A DNA stretch of 64,000 bases from Arcanobacterium_A bovis (GTDB lineage: Bacteria > Actinomycetota > Actinomycetes > Actinomycetales > Actinomycetaceae): the NCBI RefSeq assembly GCF_042655305.1, contig NZ_JBHSLR010000009.1, one strand, 5' to 3'. The position numbers and the translations under genes are program-made. Below, piece by piece: positions 36,002 through 44,683 of this stretch; within the stretch, counting starts at the first letter, position 1, and every line of letters begins with the position of its first letter. The notes beneath the pieces are model-generated. The model was given only the letters and a program-made list of their open reading frames with translations. It ran no database searches and was not told where the DNA came from.

Positions 36002-37534
36002 TTATTCGTCGTCGGAATTTGGATCCGTCCAGTGCCCAGCTTCACGCTCCATCCAAAGCTCTTGGCGGGCAGCTTCTTTCGCATCCATCATCTCGTGATA
36101 TGCAGCCTTGCGCTCTTTTCGAGTGGCGCGCTGGTTCTCAGCGAGACGCAGATCCGTACCACGCGGGCCGAGCAATTCAGCACCAGCGGACATCATTGGC
36201 TCCCAATCGAAGATCATACCGTCCGTCTCTGAACCGATGACCACCATATCGCCTGCTCGCGCACCCGCAGCCATCAATTGTTTCTCAATCCCAAGCGTGT
36301 TGAGGCGATCAGCGAGGTATCCCACCGCTTCGTCGTTTGAAAAATCGGTCTGGCGCACCCAACGCTCAGGTTTCACGCCGCGAATTTGATAGAAGTCTTG
36401 GCCGTCCTTATGACGCTTTGTGATGGTGAAACCAGCAGCTTCTTTGCCAGAAGTAGGGCGAATAATCGGTCGCTCATTATGCTGCATAACTTCGTTTTCA
36501 CGTTGTCGCACTGCATTAATAATCGTTGCTAAACCGAAACCAAGTTCGCGCAGGCCTTCACGTGATACCGCCGAAATCTCGAACACAGGAAGCTTGCGTG
36601 CCTTGAGCTCATCTTTCACGAAATCAGCGAGCTCACGTGCCTCCGGCACATCTACCTTGTTCAGCACAATGACTCGCGGACGCTCCATGAGCGGGATTCG
36701 ACCCTCAATCGGTGGAATCTGCTTCGAATATGCCGCGAGTTCAGCTTCGATCGTATCCAGATCAGAGATCGGATCACGGCCTGGCTCTAGCGTGGCACAA
36801 TCGAGAACATGCACAATCGTTGCACAACGCTCAATATGGCGCAAAAATTCGAGGCCTAAACCTTTGCCCTCCGAAGCTCCAGGAATCAATCCCGGTACGT
36901 CAGCGATGGTGAAGCGTAAATCGCCTGCTTCAACAACACCAAGATTCGGAACGAGCGTAGTGAAAGGATAATCGGCGATCTTAGGGCGAGCAGAGCTCAT
37001 TGCCGCAATCAGCGAGGACTTTCCCGCCGATGGGAAGCCAACCAGTGCCACGTCGGCTACCGATTTCAGTTCGAGTACGACGTCGAGAATATCGCCTTCT
37101 TCTCCAAGCAGGGCAAATCCTGGAGCTTTGCGCTTTGGCGAGGCAAGTGCGGCATTACCTAAGCCTCCTTGCCCACCCTCAGCAACGATATACTCTGCAC
37201 CAATGCCCACTAGATCGGCCAAGATATTACCGTCGCGGTCTTTGACTACGGTTCCATCGGGAACACTCACATAAAGATTTTCACCGCGTTTGCCATGGCG
37301 CATATCGCCTGCACCAGGAGCGCCGTTTTCAGCCTTCAAATGTGGGCTGTGATGAAGATGGAGAAGCGTTGTTTCTTGCCCGTCAACGCGCAGGATAATA
37401 TCCCCTCCGTGCCCGCCATTAGCGCCGTCGGGGCCACCAAGCGGCTTGAATTTTTCTCGGTGCACCGAAGCGCAACCATTGCCGCCTTTTCCTGCTTCGA
37501 GGTGGAGCGTTACTCTGTCTACAAAGCTTGCCAT
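36002..37534 (-). CDS. obgE: Obg-family GTPase ObgE/CgtA
   Basis: A 510-residue ribosome-assembly and stress GTPase. The glycine-rich Obg fold spans about 1-158 (GGxGGxG runs). The G domain has P-loop GFPSAGKSS, DVPGLIPGA and NKVD. The actinobacterial OCT domain lies at about 350-430. The final 60 residues form a charged tail rich in Glu, Arg and Asp. It lies downstream of rplU-rpmA but is separated from them by an intrinsic terminator. Confidence 0.97.
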   Translation of the reverse strand: MASFVDRVTLHLEAGKGGNGCASVHREKFKPLGGPDGANGGHGGDIILRVDGQETTLLHLHHSPHLKAENGAPGAGDMRHGKRGENLYVSVPDGTVVKDRDGNILADLVGIGAEYIVAEGGQGGLGNAALASPKRKAPGFALLGEEGDILDVVLELKSVADVALVGFPSAGKSSLIAAMSSARPKIADYPFTTLVPNLGVVEAGDLRFTIADVPGLIPGASEGKGLGLEFLRHIERCATIVHVLDCATLEPGRDPISDLDTIEAELAAYSKQIPPIEGRIPLMERPRVIVLNKVDVPEARELADFVKDELKARKLPVFEISAVSREGLRELGFGLATIINAVRQRENEVMQHNERPIIRPTSGKEAAGFTITKRHKDGQDFYQIRGVKPERWVRQTDFSNDEAVGYLADRLNTLGIEKQLMAAGARAGDMVVIGSETDGMIFDWEPMMSAGAELLGPRGTDLRLAENQRATRKERKAAYHEMMDAKEAARQELWMEREAGHWTDPNSDDE

Positions 37535-37559
37535 TCTTCAATCCTTAAATATAAAAACA

Positions 37560-37588
37560 AGGGGCGGAGAGCACTGCCCTCCACCCCT
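37560..37588 (-). terminator. Intrinsic terminator between rpmA and obgE
   Basis: On the minus strand AGGGGTGGAG pairs with CTCCGCCCCT (one G-U), followed by TTGTTTTTAT. It should attenuate read-through from the ribosomal-protein genes into obgE. Confidence 0.8.
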
Positions 37589-37624
37589 AGAGTTTTGATC
37601 GACCTCTCAGGTCAATTCAGTCGC

Positions 37625-37882
37625 TCAGGCATCTGCCAAAACGATATTAACAACCTTGCGATCGCGGCGAACACCGAATTCCACGGTTCCCTCGGCGAGC
37701 GCGAAAAGGGTGTCGTCCTTGCCGCGGCCAACATTGGCACCCGGGTGGAAGTGGGTACCGCGCTGACGCACAATGATCTCACCAGCGTTGACGAATTGAC
37801 CGCCAAAACGCTTCACACCGAGTCGCTGGGCATTAGAGTCGCGACCGTTATTCGAGGAGCTGGCGCCCTTCTTATGTGCCAT
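37625..37882 (-). CDS. rpmA: 50S ribosomal protein bL27
   Basis: An 85-residue bL27. The mature N-terminus MAHKKG is encoded directly, without the cleavable extension found in some Firmicutes. The conserved core GRDSNAQRLGVKRFGGQ and IIVRQRGTHFHPG are present. It lies 60 bp after rplU in the standard order. Confidence 0.98.
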   Translation of the reverse strand: MAHKKGASSSNNGRDSNAQRLGVKRFGGQFVNAGEIIVRQRGTHFHPGANVGRGKDDTLFALAEGTVEFGVRRDRKVVNIVLADA

Positions 37883-37942
37883 GTTTCCTGACCTGCTCTC
37901 TTACTTTAAGCTCGTTGAACGGATGATCCCGAAAGATCCAGA

Positions 37943-38248
37943 TCACTTAATGCCGGTGATCTTAAGACGGGTCAGCTTCTGGCGATGACCCTGGCGCTTG
38001 CGGTAACCAGTCTTGTTCTTGTACTTGATGATGGTGATCTTTGGACCCTTCTCATCGCGAACAATCTCAGCGGTAACCTTAGCGGAAATACCATCGGCGG
38101 CAGTGGTGACCTTGTCACCGTCGACGAGCATGATCGGCTCTAGCTCGACCTTGTCGCCAGCTTCGCCTGCCATCTTGTCCACAACGACGATAGATCCGAC
38201 GGACACCTTCTCCTGGCGGCCGCCTGCCTTCACAATCGCGTAAACCAC
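37943..38248 (-). CDS. rplU: 50S ribosomal protein bL21
   Basis: A 101-residue bL21 starting MVYAIVKAGGRQEKV. The family signature KIxxxKYKNKTGYRKRQGHRQ is visible near the C-terminus. I use GTG 38248, which gives the normal family length; 28 extra in-frame residues upstream are not bL21-like. The Shine-Dalgarno is weak. The leader holds a 7-bp hairpin at 38275-38295. Confidence 0.96.
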   Translation of the reverse strand: MVYAIVKAGGRQEKVSVGSIVVVDKMAGEAGDKVELEPIMLVDGDKVTTAADGISAKVTAEIVRDEKGPKITIIKYKNKTGYRKRQGHRQKLTRLKITGIK

Positions 38249-38274
38249 GTTCTGCTCATCTCTGTCGATACGGC

Positions 38275-38295
38275 TGCATTCACTAGTGGAATGCA
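38275..38295 (-). promoter_or_regulatory. Hairpin in the rplU leader
   Basis: TGCATTC and GAATGCA flank ACTAGTG, giving a near-palindrome 27 nt upstream of the rplU start. It could be an autoregulatory structure or an operator. Confidence 0.35.
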
Positions 38296-38456
38296 CTTGA
38301 AAATTTATCGGCACGAAACAACGCGCCGACACACCAGCTTACTTAGCTTCACCATAGAGAACAAGCTCAGAAAGGGCGATAATCGCCACATTATCAAACT
38401 TGCACTCCTGGCAAAGTTACCAAGCCAATGTTTTAACTAGCCCAGTTTAATCAAAA

Positions 38457-41261
38457 TTAGTCTTTTTTGGAAACTGGGAAGCTCATTATTGCTGATGTTG
38501 GCGACGTGCTGGGCGTAATGGTCCCCGACGACGTCACCCTTCTGCGCGTGCGAGTAGTTGGTTTAGTGACCGAGTCACCAGCGGAATTAGCTGCCGTCAT
38601 GCTCTTACCGCTTGACGCCGCTGCCCCACTTTGCATATCAGAAGCCACCGAGTCCATCTCACGCGAGGAACTGCTCGACTTACGCGTGCGCTCCTTAGAC
38701 TTGGTGTCGCGTTGTTTACGCGCCTTTCCTGCTTGTTTTACGTTCGCGGCAGCGTCCGATACCGACTCGCCCCCAACGCTATCTGTGCCTTCTTTCGTGC
38801 CAGACCGATCGTCGTCGTGCTTGTGCGCAGCGGCAGCAATATTAGCCAAAGCGGCTTTTACTTCTGCCTGCTTAGGATCAGGGCTCGGCTCAACCTTTGA
38901 CTTCTTGTGTGTCGTCTTGCGTGGCTCTGGCTCGATATCTGGGTTCTCGCCCTTTTCAACCGGGTTATCATGTGTGATATACCCACGCCCTTCGCAAACC
39001 TGGCAGGTGGTAGAGAACGCCTCCACAAGCCCTTGCCCGACTCGTTTACGAGTCATCTGCACAAGCCCAAGTGAGGTAACTTCGGCTACCTGATGGCGGG
39101 TACGATCGCGTCCCAGGCACTCGATCAGACGGCGTAACACAAGGTCACGATTCACTTCGAGCACCATATCGATGAAATCGATCACGATGATTCCACCAAT
39201 ATCGCGCAAGCGTAGCTGGCGCACGATTTCCTCGGCAGCTTCAAGGTTATTTCGAGTCACAGTTTCTTCCAGCGTTCCACCGGAACCAGTGAACTTACCG
39301 GTATTGACGTCAATAACGGTCATTGCTTCGGTACGATCAATCACAAGCGATCCACCTGACGGCAGGAATACCTTGCGATCAAATGCCTTCGCAAGTTGCT
39401 CATCAACGCGATACACCGAGAAGATATCCTGCTTGTCCTCCCAATGCACGAGTCGATCTTCGAGTTCGGGCGAGAGTTCACATACATACTCGTGAATAGT
39501 GTTCCAGGCGTTATCGCCTTCAACCTTCAGAGCGTTGAAGTCTTCATTGAAGACATCGCGGATAACGCGTACTGCGAGCTCAGGTTCACCCTTAAGTAGT
39601 GAAGGAGCATTTTTGGTGTTCTTAGCCTTGGCCTGGATGTCTTCCCAAGTCTTACTCAATCGATCCACATCGTTGCGCAATTGTTCGTCGCTCGCGCCCT
39701 CCGCAGCGGTACGCACGATCACGCCATGCTCAGGTGGCACAACTTCCTTGAGGATCTTCTTCAAGCGCATACGCTCTTTTTCAGGAAGCTTGCGCGAAAT
39801 ACCCGTCATTGCGCCACAAGGTACCAGCACAAGATGACGTCCCGCTAAGGTGATTTGGGCAGTAAGACGCGCGCCTTTATGCCCGATTGGATCCTTCGTT
39901 ACCTGTACCAATACGGTGTCGCCAGATTTGAGCGCATCCTCAATCTTGCGAGGCTTGCCGTCCATACCAGCGGCTTCCCAATTGACTTCGCCAGCATAAA
40001 GAACAGCGTTTCTGCCTTTGCCAATATCCACAAAGGCAGCTTCCATCGACGGCAACACGTTCTGCACTCTACCGAGGTACACATTGCCGACCATCGAGCT
40101 TTGGGTATGACGCGCCACGTAATGCTCGACCAAAACACCATCTTCAATCACAGCAATTTGGTTGAGTCCGTTTTGCTCGCGCACGAGCATTTCACGATTT
40201 ACAGATTCGCGCCGAGCTAGGAACTCTGACTCAGAAATCGACTGACGACGACGCCCTGCCTCGCGGCCTTCCTTGCGGCGCTGACGCTTCGCTTCGAGTC
40301 GCGTTGAACCGCGTGGTGCAGTCACTTCATCTGAGGTTTCTGCAGACGAACGACGACGCCGGCGTCGTACCGTAGACGTACTTTCGCTCGCGTTCGCTGA
40401 TGTTTCACTCGGAACGTCATCCGTGCTCGACGTCGCTTCGTTCTTTGCCTTCTCAGCGCCTCCCGAACGCTCAGCAGTAGTTGCACGCTTACGCTGCCGA
40501 GTGCGTTTCGTTGGCTCTTCAGTCGCTTCTACCGCCGATTCTTCCGTTGTTGTAGCCTTAGCATTCGCTTCATCGGCGGAACGTCCACCACGAGTGCCAC
40601 GCCGTGACTTACGCCCATTTTCAGGCGCTGTTGGCTCGGTTTTTTCAGTGTTCGTTTGGTTTTGTTCGTTCGAGATAGTTTCATCTCGGTCTTCAGTCTT
40701 TTGACGACGGGTGCGACGCGCTTGCACAGCTCGCGTAACGTCCGGTTCTTGGAACAAGAGAGTCGTCATTGGAGCAACCGGTTCTACGCGCGCAGGTAGC
40801 TCTACTTCTTCTCCTGAAGAGAAAGTGACGACGAGCGGCGCTGCAGCTTTCTTAGCAGTCCGCGTGCGAGTCTTAGTAGCACCAGATTCTTCTGCGTCTG
40901 AGCTTGAGGGAGTCTCATCTTTCGCAGCGGTTTTCTTCACCGCTGTTTTCTTCGCAACATTTTTACGCTTTTGAGCTGGCAAAACAATACCCAGATCAGT
41001 ATGCTCAACCTCAGTCACATCGGTTCCATGACTTTTTGCGTAGGCAAGTTCCGCCAGAGATGCGGCAACGGACTCAGATGCTTGCTCGGGGGTAGGTTTA
41101 TTCGGCTTTGCCCCGCTTGCAGTGCTCGCGCTAGCTTTTTTCGACGCAGTGCGCGTCGTCGTACGCGTAGAGCGACTACGCGTTGTGGTCTTCTTTTGAG
41201 CCGAACTCTTCTCAGTTAAAGCATTGTTTTCTGGTTCGCGAGCTTCGTTTTCCTCAGCCAT
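38457..41261 (-). CDS. rne: Ribonuclease E/G family endoribonuclease
   Basis: A 934-residue RNase E/G. A disordered N-terminal region of about 345 residues, rich in Lys/Arg/Ser/Thr/Glu, precedes the catalytic core. The core has the S1-like stretch GNVYLGRVQNVLPSMEAAF, the active-site IVIDFIDM, and the Zn-link Cys pair in TCQVCEGRGYI. A second basic, disordered tail of about 170 residues follows. N-terminal and C-terminal arms around the core are the actinobacterial layout. ATG 41261 has TAGGAGAG upstream. It precedes rplU-rpmA as in relatives. Confidence 0.95.
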   Translation of the reverse strand: MAEENEAREPENNALTEKSSAQKKTTTRSRSTRTTTRTASKKASASTASGAKPNKPTPEQASESVAASLAELAYAKSHGTDVTEVEHTDLGIVLPAQKRKNVAKKTAVKKTAAKDETPSSSDAEESGATKTRTRTAKKAAAPLVVTFSSGEEVELPARVEPVAPMTTLLFQEPDVTRAVQARRTRRQKTEDRDETISNEQNQTNTEKTEPTAPENGRKSRRGTRGGRSADEANAKATTTEESAVEATEEPTKRTRQRKRATTAERSGGAEKAKNEATSSTDDVPSETSANASESTSTVRRRRRRSSAETSDEVTAPRGSTRLEAKRQRRKEGREAGRRRQSISESEFLARRESVNREMLVREQNGLNQIAVIEDGVLVEHYVARHTQSSMVGNVYLGRVQNVLPSMEAAFVDIGKGRNAVLYAGEVNWEAAGMDGKPRKIEDALKSGDTVLVQVTKDPIGHKGARLTAQITLAGRHLVLVPCGAMTGISRKLPEKERMRLKKILKEVVPPEHGVIVRTAAEGASDEQLRNDVDRLSKTWEDIQAKAKNTKNAPSLLKGEPELAVRVIRDVFNEDFNALKVEGDNAWNTIHEYVCELSPELEDRLVHWEDKQDIFSVYRVDEQLAKAFDRKVFLPSGGSLVIDRTEAMTVIDVNTGKFTGSGGTLEETVTRNNLEAAEEIVRQLRLRDIGGIIVIDFIDMVLEVNRDLVLRRLIECLGRDRTRHQVAEVTSLGLVQMTRKRVGQGLVEAFSTTCQVCEGRGYITHDNPVEKGENPDIEPEPRKTTHKKSKVEPSPDPKQAEVKAALANIAAAAHKHDDDRSGTKEGTDSVGGESVSDAAANVKQAGKARKQRDTKSKERTRKSSSSSREMDSVASDMQSGAAASSGKSMTAANSAGDSVTKPTTRTRRRVTSSGTITPSTSPTSAIMSFPVSKKD

Positions 41262-41799
41262 GAACACTCTCCTATCGCAAACGCAAGATGTGCATCTTCA
41301 TCAACGCGTTGCAATTATGTAGGCCGCAACCCGCAAGTTGCGGAAATCTATGATCGACCTTAGTCCGGCAGCAACGCACATGCGGCGCACAGGTTACTAA
41401 GGGCTTGACGAATCGATGCATGATTCGTTCTACATATATTCTACACGGATATTTGAATAAGGTGGAATAGGTACCAACAAATGGTGCACCGTATGACCGT
41501 AGACCGCAGATCGTTAAGAAAAACTTACCGTTTACATATACGGCATTTATTCCTTACGAAATAACTTCGCGACACGTTGTTCGTTAAAATCCGCCACTAA
41601 GTGTGGGTTTATTGGAATAATAAGGCGTAAGGCCTAGAGAAACGGCAACAAAAAGTAGAAATACACCATGACTTTAGGCCATGATTAAAGAAAGGTTAGC
41701 TAGACCTTATTAGGTTCATCACGGAAGCATTGTGCAACGCCCAAAGCCTTGGTCGGCACGAGCGGAACTGTGGTTGACCGATTCGGTGCATGCTACTCG
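41262..41799. other. Gene-free divergent region between rne and cydA
   Basis: About 540 bp without a credible gene. Two DosR-box-like sequences are present: TCGACCTTAGTCCG (41354-41367) and CATGACTTTAGGCCATG (41667-41683). No Rex-type TTGTGAA-N4-TTCACAA site is seen. Promoters for rne and cydA must lie here but I cannot place them with confidence. Confidence 0.5.
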
Positions 41800-41907
41800 T
41801 TGTAACTGTAAATATTCGTTGGTGAACTTCGGTTCTGTTCAGAATGTGCGTTCTCCAAAGAGTATGAACAGTTACAAATCGTCTGTCAGTTTAGGTCGCA
41901 CGAAAGG
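41800..41907 (+). promoter_or_regulatory. Candidate structured cydA leader RNA with pseudoknot
   Basis: TTGTAACTGT (41800-41809) pairs perfectly with ACAGTTACAA (41868-41877). Inside are GAAC-TTCG-GTTC (41824-41835, a UUCG tetraloop) and AGAA-TGTGCG-TTCT (41841-41854). The six-base loop TGTGCG can pair with CGCACG (41897-41902), which touches the GAAAGG ribosome site (41902-41907). This suggests translational control, but I match it to no known RNA family. It could instead be paired protein sites. Confidence 0.45.
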
Positions 41908-41915
41908 TTAACAAG

Positions 41916-43424
41916 GTGGAAGCCCTCGACCTCGCACGGTGGCAGTTCGGTATCACAACGGTATATCACTTTATTTTGGTTCCGTTGACTATCGGACTTT
42001 CCCCACTCGTCGCTATCATGCAGACCAAATGGCTCAAGAGCGGAGACACTAAGTGGCTCAAGCTCTCCGAGTTCTTTGGAAAGATTCTGCTCATCAACTT
42101 TGCACTCGGTGTTGCTACCGGTATCGTCCAAGAATTCCAGTTTGGAATGAACTGGTCAGAGTACTCGCGCTATGTGGGAGACATCTTTGGTGCCCCACTA
42201 GCTTTTGAGGCTCTCCTGGCATTCTTCCTCGAATCAACCTTCCTAGGTGTTTGGATTTTCGGCCGTGGTCGCATTAGTCCAAAGGCACACACCCTGTCCA
42301 TCTGGCTCTTCGCCATTGGAACTAACCTCTCGGCTATGTTCATTTTGGCAGCTAACTCGTTTATGCAAAATCCAGTTGGCGCTGTGTTCAACCCAGAAAC
42401 TGGCCGTGCAGAACTCAACGGCGCTAAGGGCTTCATCGAAGTTATTTTCTCAACAACTTCGCTCTACGCTTTTGCACACACGATTACGGCATCGCTTCTC
42501 GTTGCGGGCTCGCTCATCGCAGGCGTGTCCATGTGGTGGCTCGTTCGCACTGCTAAGGCTGGAAATGTTGCCGAGGCTAATGAGTACTGGAAGCCGGCAG
42601 CCCGCTTTGGTTTTGTCACCATGCTTATTGCCAGCATCTTAGTAATTTCAACTGGTCACTTCATGGGTCAGCACATCTATCAAGTGCAACCTACGAAGAT
42701 GATCGCTGCCATGGGAATTTCTGAATCAACTGAATCTGCGAAGCTCGGACTTCTCATGACGAGCACCGAGCTTAAAGAAGGTTCAGTGATTGAAGTGCCA
42801 ATCCCTGGTCTTGAATCCTTCATGGTTACCAATCACTTCTCTGGACCAGAGTCCAAGTTGATTGGTGCAAAAGAAATTAACGAGAAGTACCAGAAGTTCT
42901 TTGCGAGTGATGGCACTTACTCCGCTGATCAGAACTATATGCCGAACCCATTCGTGGCATTCTATTCTTTCCGCATCATGATGGCTCTAGGCTTCGCCTC
43001 GGCAGTGTTGTCGATCCTCGGATTGTGGATCACCCGCAAGGATAAGCTCACCACCTCTGCTGGTTTAGCCAAGCTCTTTGTGTGGACGATGCCATTCCCA
43101 TTCTTGGCTTCAACATTTGGTTGGATCCTCACAGAAATGGGTCGTCAGCCTTGGGTAGTGTACCCGAACTTTGAAGCTCAGCCGAACACGGCGCCGTCGC
43201 AGATGATTCGCCAGCTCACCGACTTTGGCGTGTCACAAAACGTGCTCCCAATCGAAGTTCTGCTCTCCATGGTCATCTTCACCTTGCTCTACGCAGCCTT
43301 GGGTGTTGTGTGGTTCATCTTGGTCAAGCGCTATGCGGTTGAGGGCATCAATACACATAAGGTAATCAACACCGACGTGATTGACGCTTCTGATCCGCAC
43401 GCCAAACTGAGCTTCGTCTACTGA
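41916..43424 (+). CDS. cydA: Cytochrome bd ubiquinol oxidase subunit I
   Basis: A 502-residue haem subunit of the high-affinity terminal oxidase in the membrane. The N-terminal LDLARWQFGITTVYHF places His18 at the haem b595 ligand position. The AFAHTITAS His near residue 184 matches the b558 ligand. The Q-loop is of the short type. GTG start with AAAGG 8 nt upstream. It heads cydABDC plus a sensor kinase. Confidence 0.96.
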   Translation: MEALDLARWQFGITTVYHFILVPLTIGLSPLVAIMQTKWLKSGDTKWLKLSEFFGKILLINFALGVATGIVQEFQFGMNWSEYSRYVGDIFGAPLAFEALLAFFLESTFLGVWIFGRGRISPKAHTLSIWLFAIGTNLSAMFILAANSFMQNPVGAVFNPETGRAELNGAKGFIEVIFSTTSLYAFAHTITASLLVAGSLIAGVSMWWLVRTAKAGNVAEANEYWKPAARFGFVTMLIASILVISTGHFMGQHIYQVQPTKMIAAMGISESTESAKLGLLMTSTELKEGSVIEVPIPGLESFMVTNHFSGPESKLIGAKEINEKYQKFFASDGTYSADQNYMPNPFVAFYSFRIMMALGFASAVLSILGLWITRKDKLTTSAGLAKLFVWTMPFPFLASTFGWILTEMGRQPWVVYPNFEAQPNTAPSQMIRQLTDFGVSQNVLPIEVLLSMVIFTLLYAALGVVWFILVKRYAVEGINTHKVINTDVIDASDPHAKLSFVY

Positions 43425-43440
43425 GGATAGGAAAAGAACA

Positions 43441-44577
43441 ATGGAACTTTCTTTCTTGCAACTTATCTGGTTCATCCTCATCATCGTTCTCTGGATTGGC
43501 TACGTCACTCTGGAAGGATTCGGATTCGGTACCGGTATGCTTCTCAAAGTTCTCCCAAAGAACGATAAGGAACGCCGGCTCACACTTAACACAATCGGCC
43601 CGCACTGGGATGGAAACGAAGTATTCCTGCTCACGGCTGGCGGTGCTACTTTCGCAGCATTCCCCGAATGGTATGCCACGATGTTCTCCGGAATGTACAT
43701 GGCACTCGTTCTCGTGCTCGTACTCCTCATCATTCGTATCTCAGCGATCGAATGGCGTGGAAAGGTAAATTCTGCCAAGTGGCGCAATGTCTGGGATAAC
43801 CTCCACAGCGGATCAGCATGGCTCGTAACGTTCCTCTGGGGCGTGGCTTTCGCTAATCTCGTGCAGGGTATGGCAATTCAGGTTGGTCATTACAAGGCCG
43901 GTACCTTCGTACCAGCTGATCCAAACGGCATTGATTCTGCTCTTTCTTCGGGAGCAAAGCACTTCTTGACCGATGGCTTCTTCTCCTTGCTCACTCCATT
44001 CACCATTCTTGGTGGAGTGATGCTCGTGGCTCTGTACCTGACCCACGGCGCACTTTGGCTTGCACTCAAGACACGCGGAGACTACCGTCAGCGAGCACTT
44101 GACTTTGCAAAGAAGTCCTCACTGGTATCTACTGGTATCACTGCGGTTTGGGCGCTTTGGGGCAACTTTGCCTACTCGGTATCCCCGATGCTATCGCTCA
44201 TTCCGCTCGCGCTTGCTGCCGTGCTGTTGATCGCCTCGGCACTCGTCACCTTGAAAGGTAACGAGAAGCTGGCATTCTTCTTGCATTTTGGAGCACTTGC
44301 CATGGCCGTTGTGTACATTTTCTCCACCTTCGGAGCAAATGCCCTCAAGTCCTCAATTAACGAGGCTTATAACCTCACTTTGGTACAGGCATCAGCTACT
44401 GCTCCAACACATACTGTGATGCTCGTAGCGGCAGTTGTGTTCGTGCCAATCGTGCTCGGCTACACGGTGTGGTCATATCTGAAGTTCTCGCAGCGGATGT
44501 CGGTTGACAACATCCCAGACGAGCACGCTGGTCTTGACCTCAAGAAGATCCGTGAATTTGAAAATGCACATGTCTGA
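43441..44577 (+). CDS. cydB: Cytochrome bd ubiquinol oxidase subunit II
   Basis: A 378-residue partner of CydA with about eight membrane helices. The N-terminal FILIIVLWIGYVTLEGFGFGTGML and GPHWDGNEVFLLTAGGATFAAFPEWYA (family block, quoted as two parts: GPHWDGNEVFLL and TAGGATFAAFP) are diagnostic. It starts 16 nt after cydA with AGGA upstream. A hairpin follows before cydD. Confidence 0.96.
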   Translation: MELSFLQLIWFILIIVLWIGYVTLEGFGFGTGMLLKVLPKNDKERRLTLNTIGPHWDGNEVFLLTAGGATFAAFPEWYATMFSGMYMALVLVLVLLIIRISAIEWRGKVNSAKWRNVWDNLHSGSAWLVTFLWGVAFANLVQGMAIQVGHYKAGTFVPADPNGIDSALSSGAKHFLTDGFFSLLTPFTILGGVMLVALYLTHGALWLALKTRGDYRQRALDFAKKSSLVSTGITAVWALWGNFAYSVSPMLSLIPLALAAVLLIASALVTLKGNEKLAFFLHFGALAMAVVYIFSTFGANALKSSINEAYNLTLVQASATAPTHTVMLVAAVVFVPIVLGYTVWSYLKFSQRMSVDNIPDEHAGLDLKKIREFENAHV

Positions 44578-44596
44578 TTGAATTCATCCAACTAGG

Positions 44597-44635
44597 ATTG
44601 TGGGGAGCAGCCCAAGATGGGTTGCTCCCCACAAT
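44597..44635 (+). terminator. Intercistronic hairpin between cydB and cydD
   Basis: An 18-bp stem with one G-U pair and a 3-nt loop, with no T-run. It may partly terminate transcription or stabilise the cydAB mRNA, separating oxidase from assembly-exporter expression. Confidence 0.65.
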
Positions 44636-44683
44636 TGTGAACTACCATTGTCATAGCAAAGCTATCCACGTGAGGAGACACCT

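Noticed and set aside
36420..36971. 183-residue plus-strand frame
   Set aside because: Antisense to the obgE GTPase domain, no ribosome site, Ser/Arg-rich shadow composition.
38249..38332. Longer N-terminus for bL21
   Set aside because: The 28 extra residues do not resemble bL21 and would exceed the family length; the region looks like leader with a hairpin.
38467..39093. 208-residue plus-strand frame
   Set aside because: Antisense to the disordered C-terminal arm of rne; long only because of skewed codon use.
41262..41915. Rex-binding site upstream of cydA
   Set aside because: Rex often controls cyd operons in Actinobacteria, but no sequence close to TTGTGAA-N4-TTCACAA was found.
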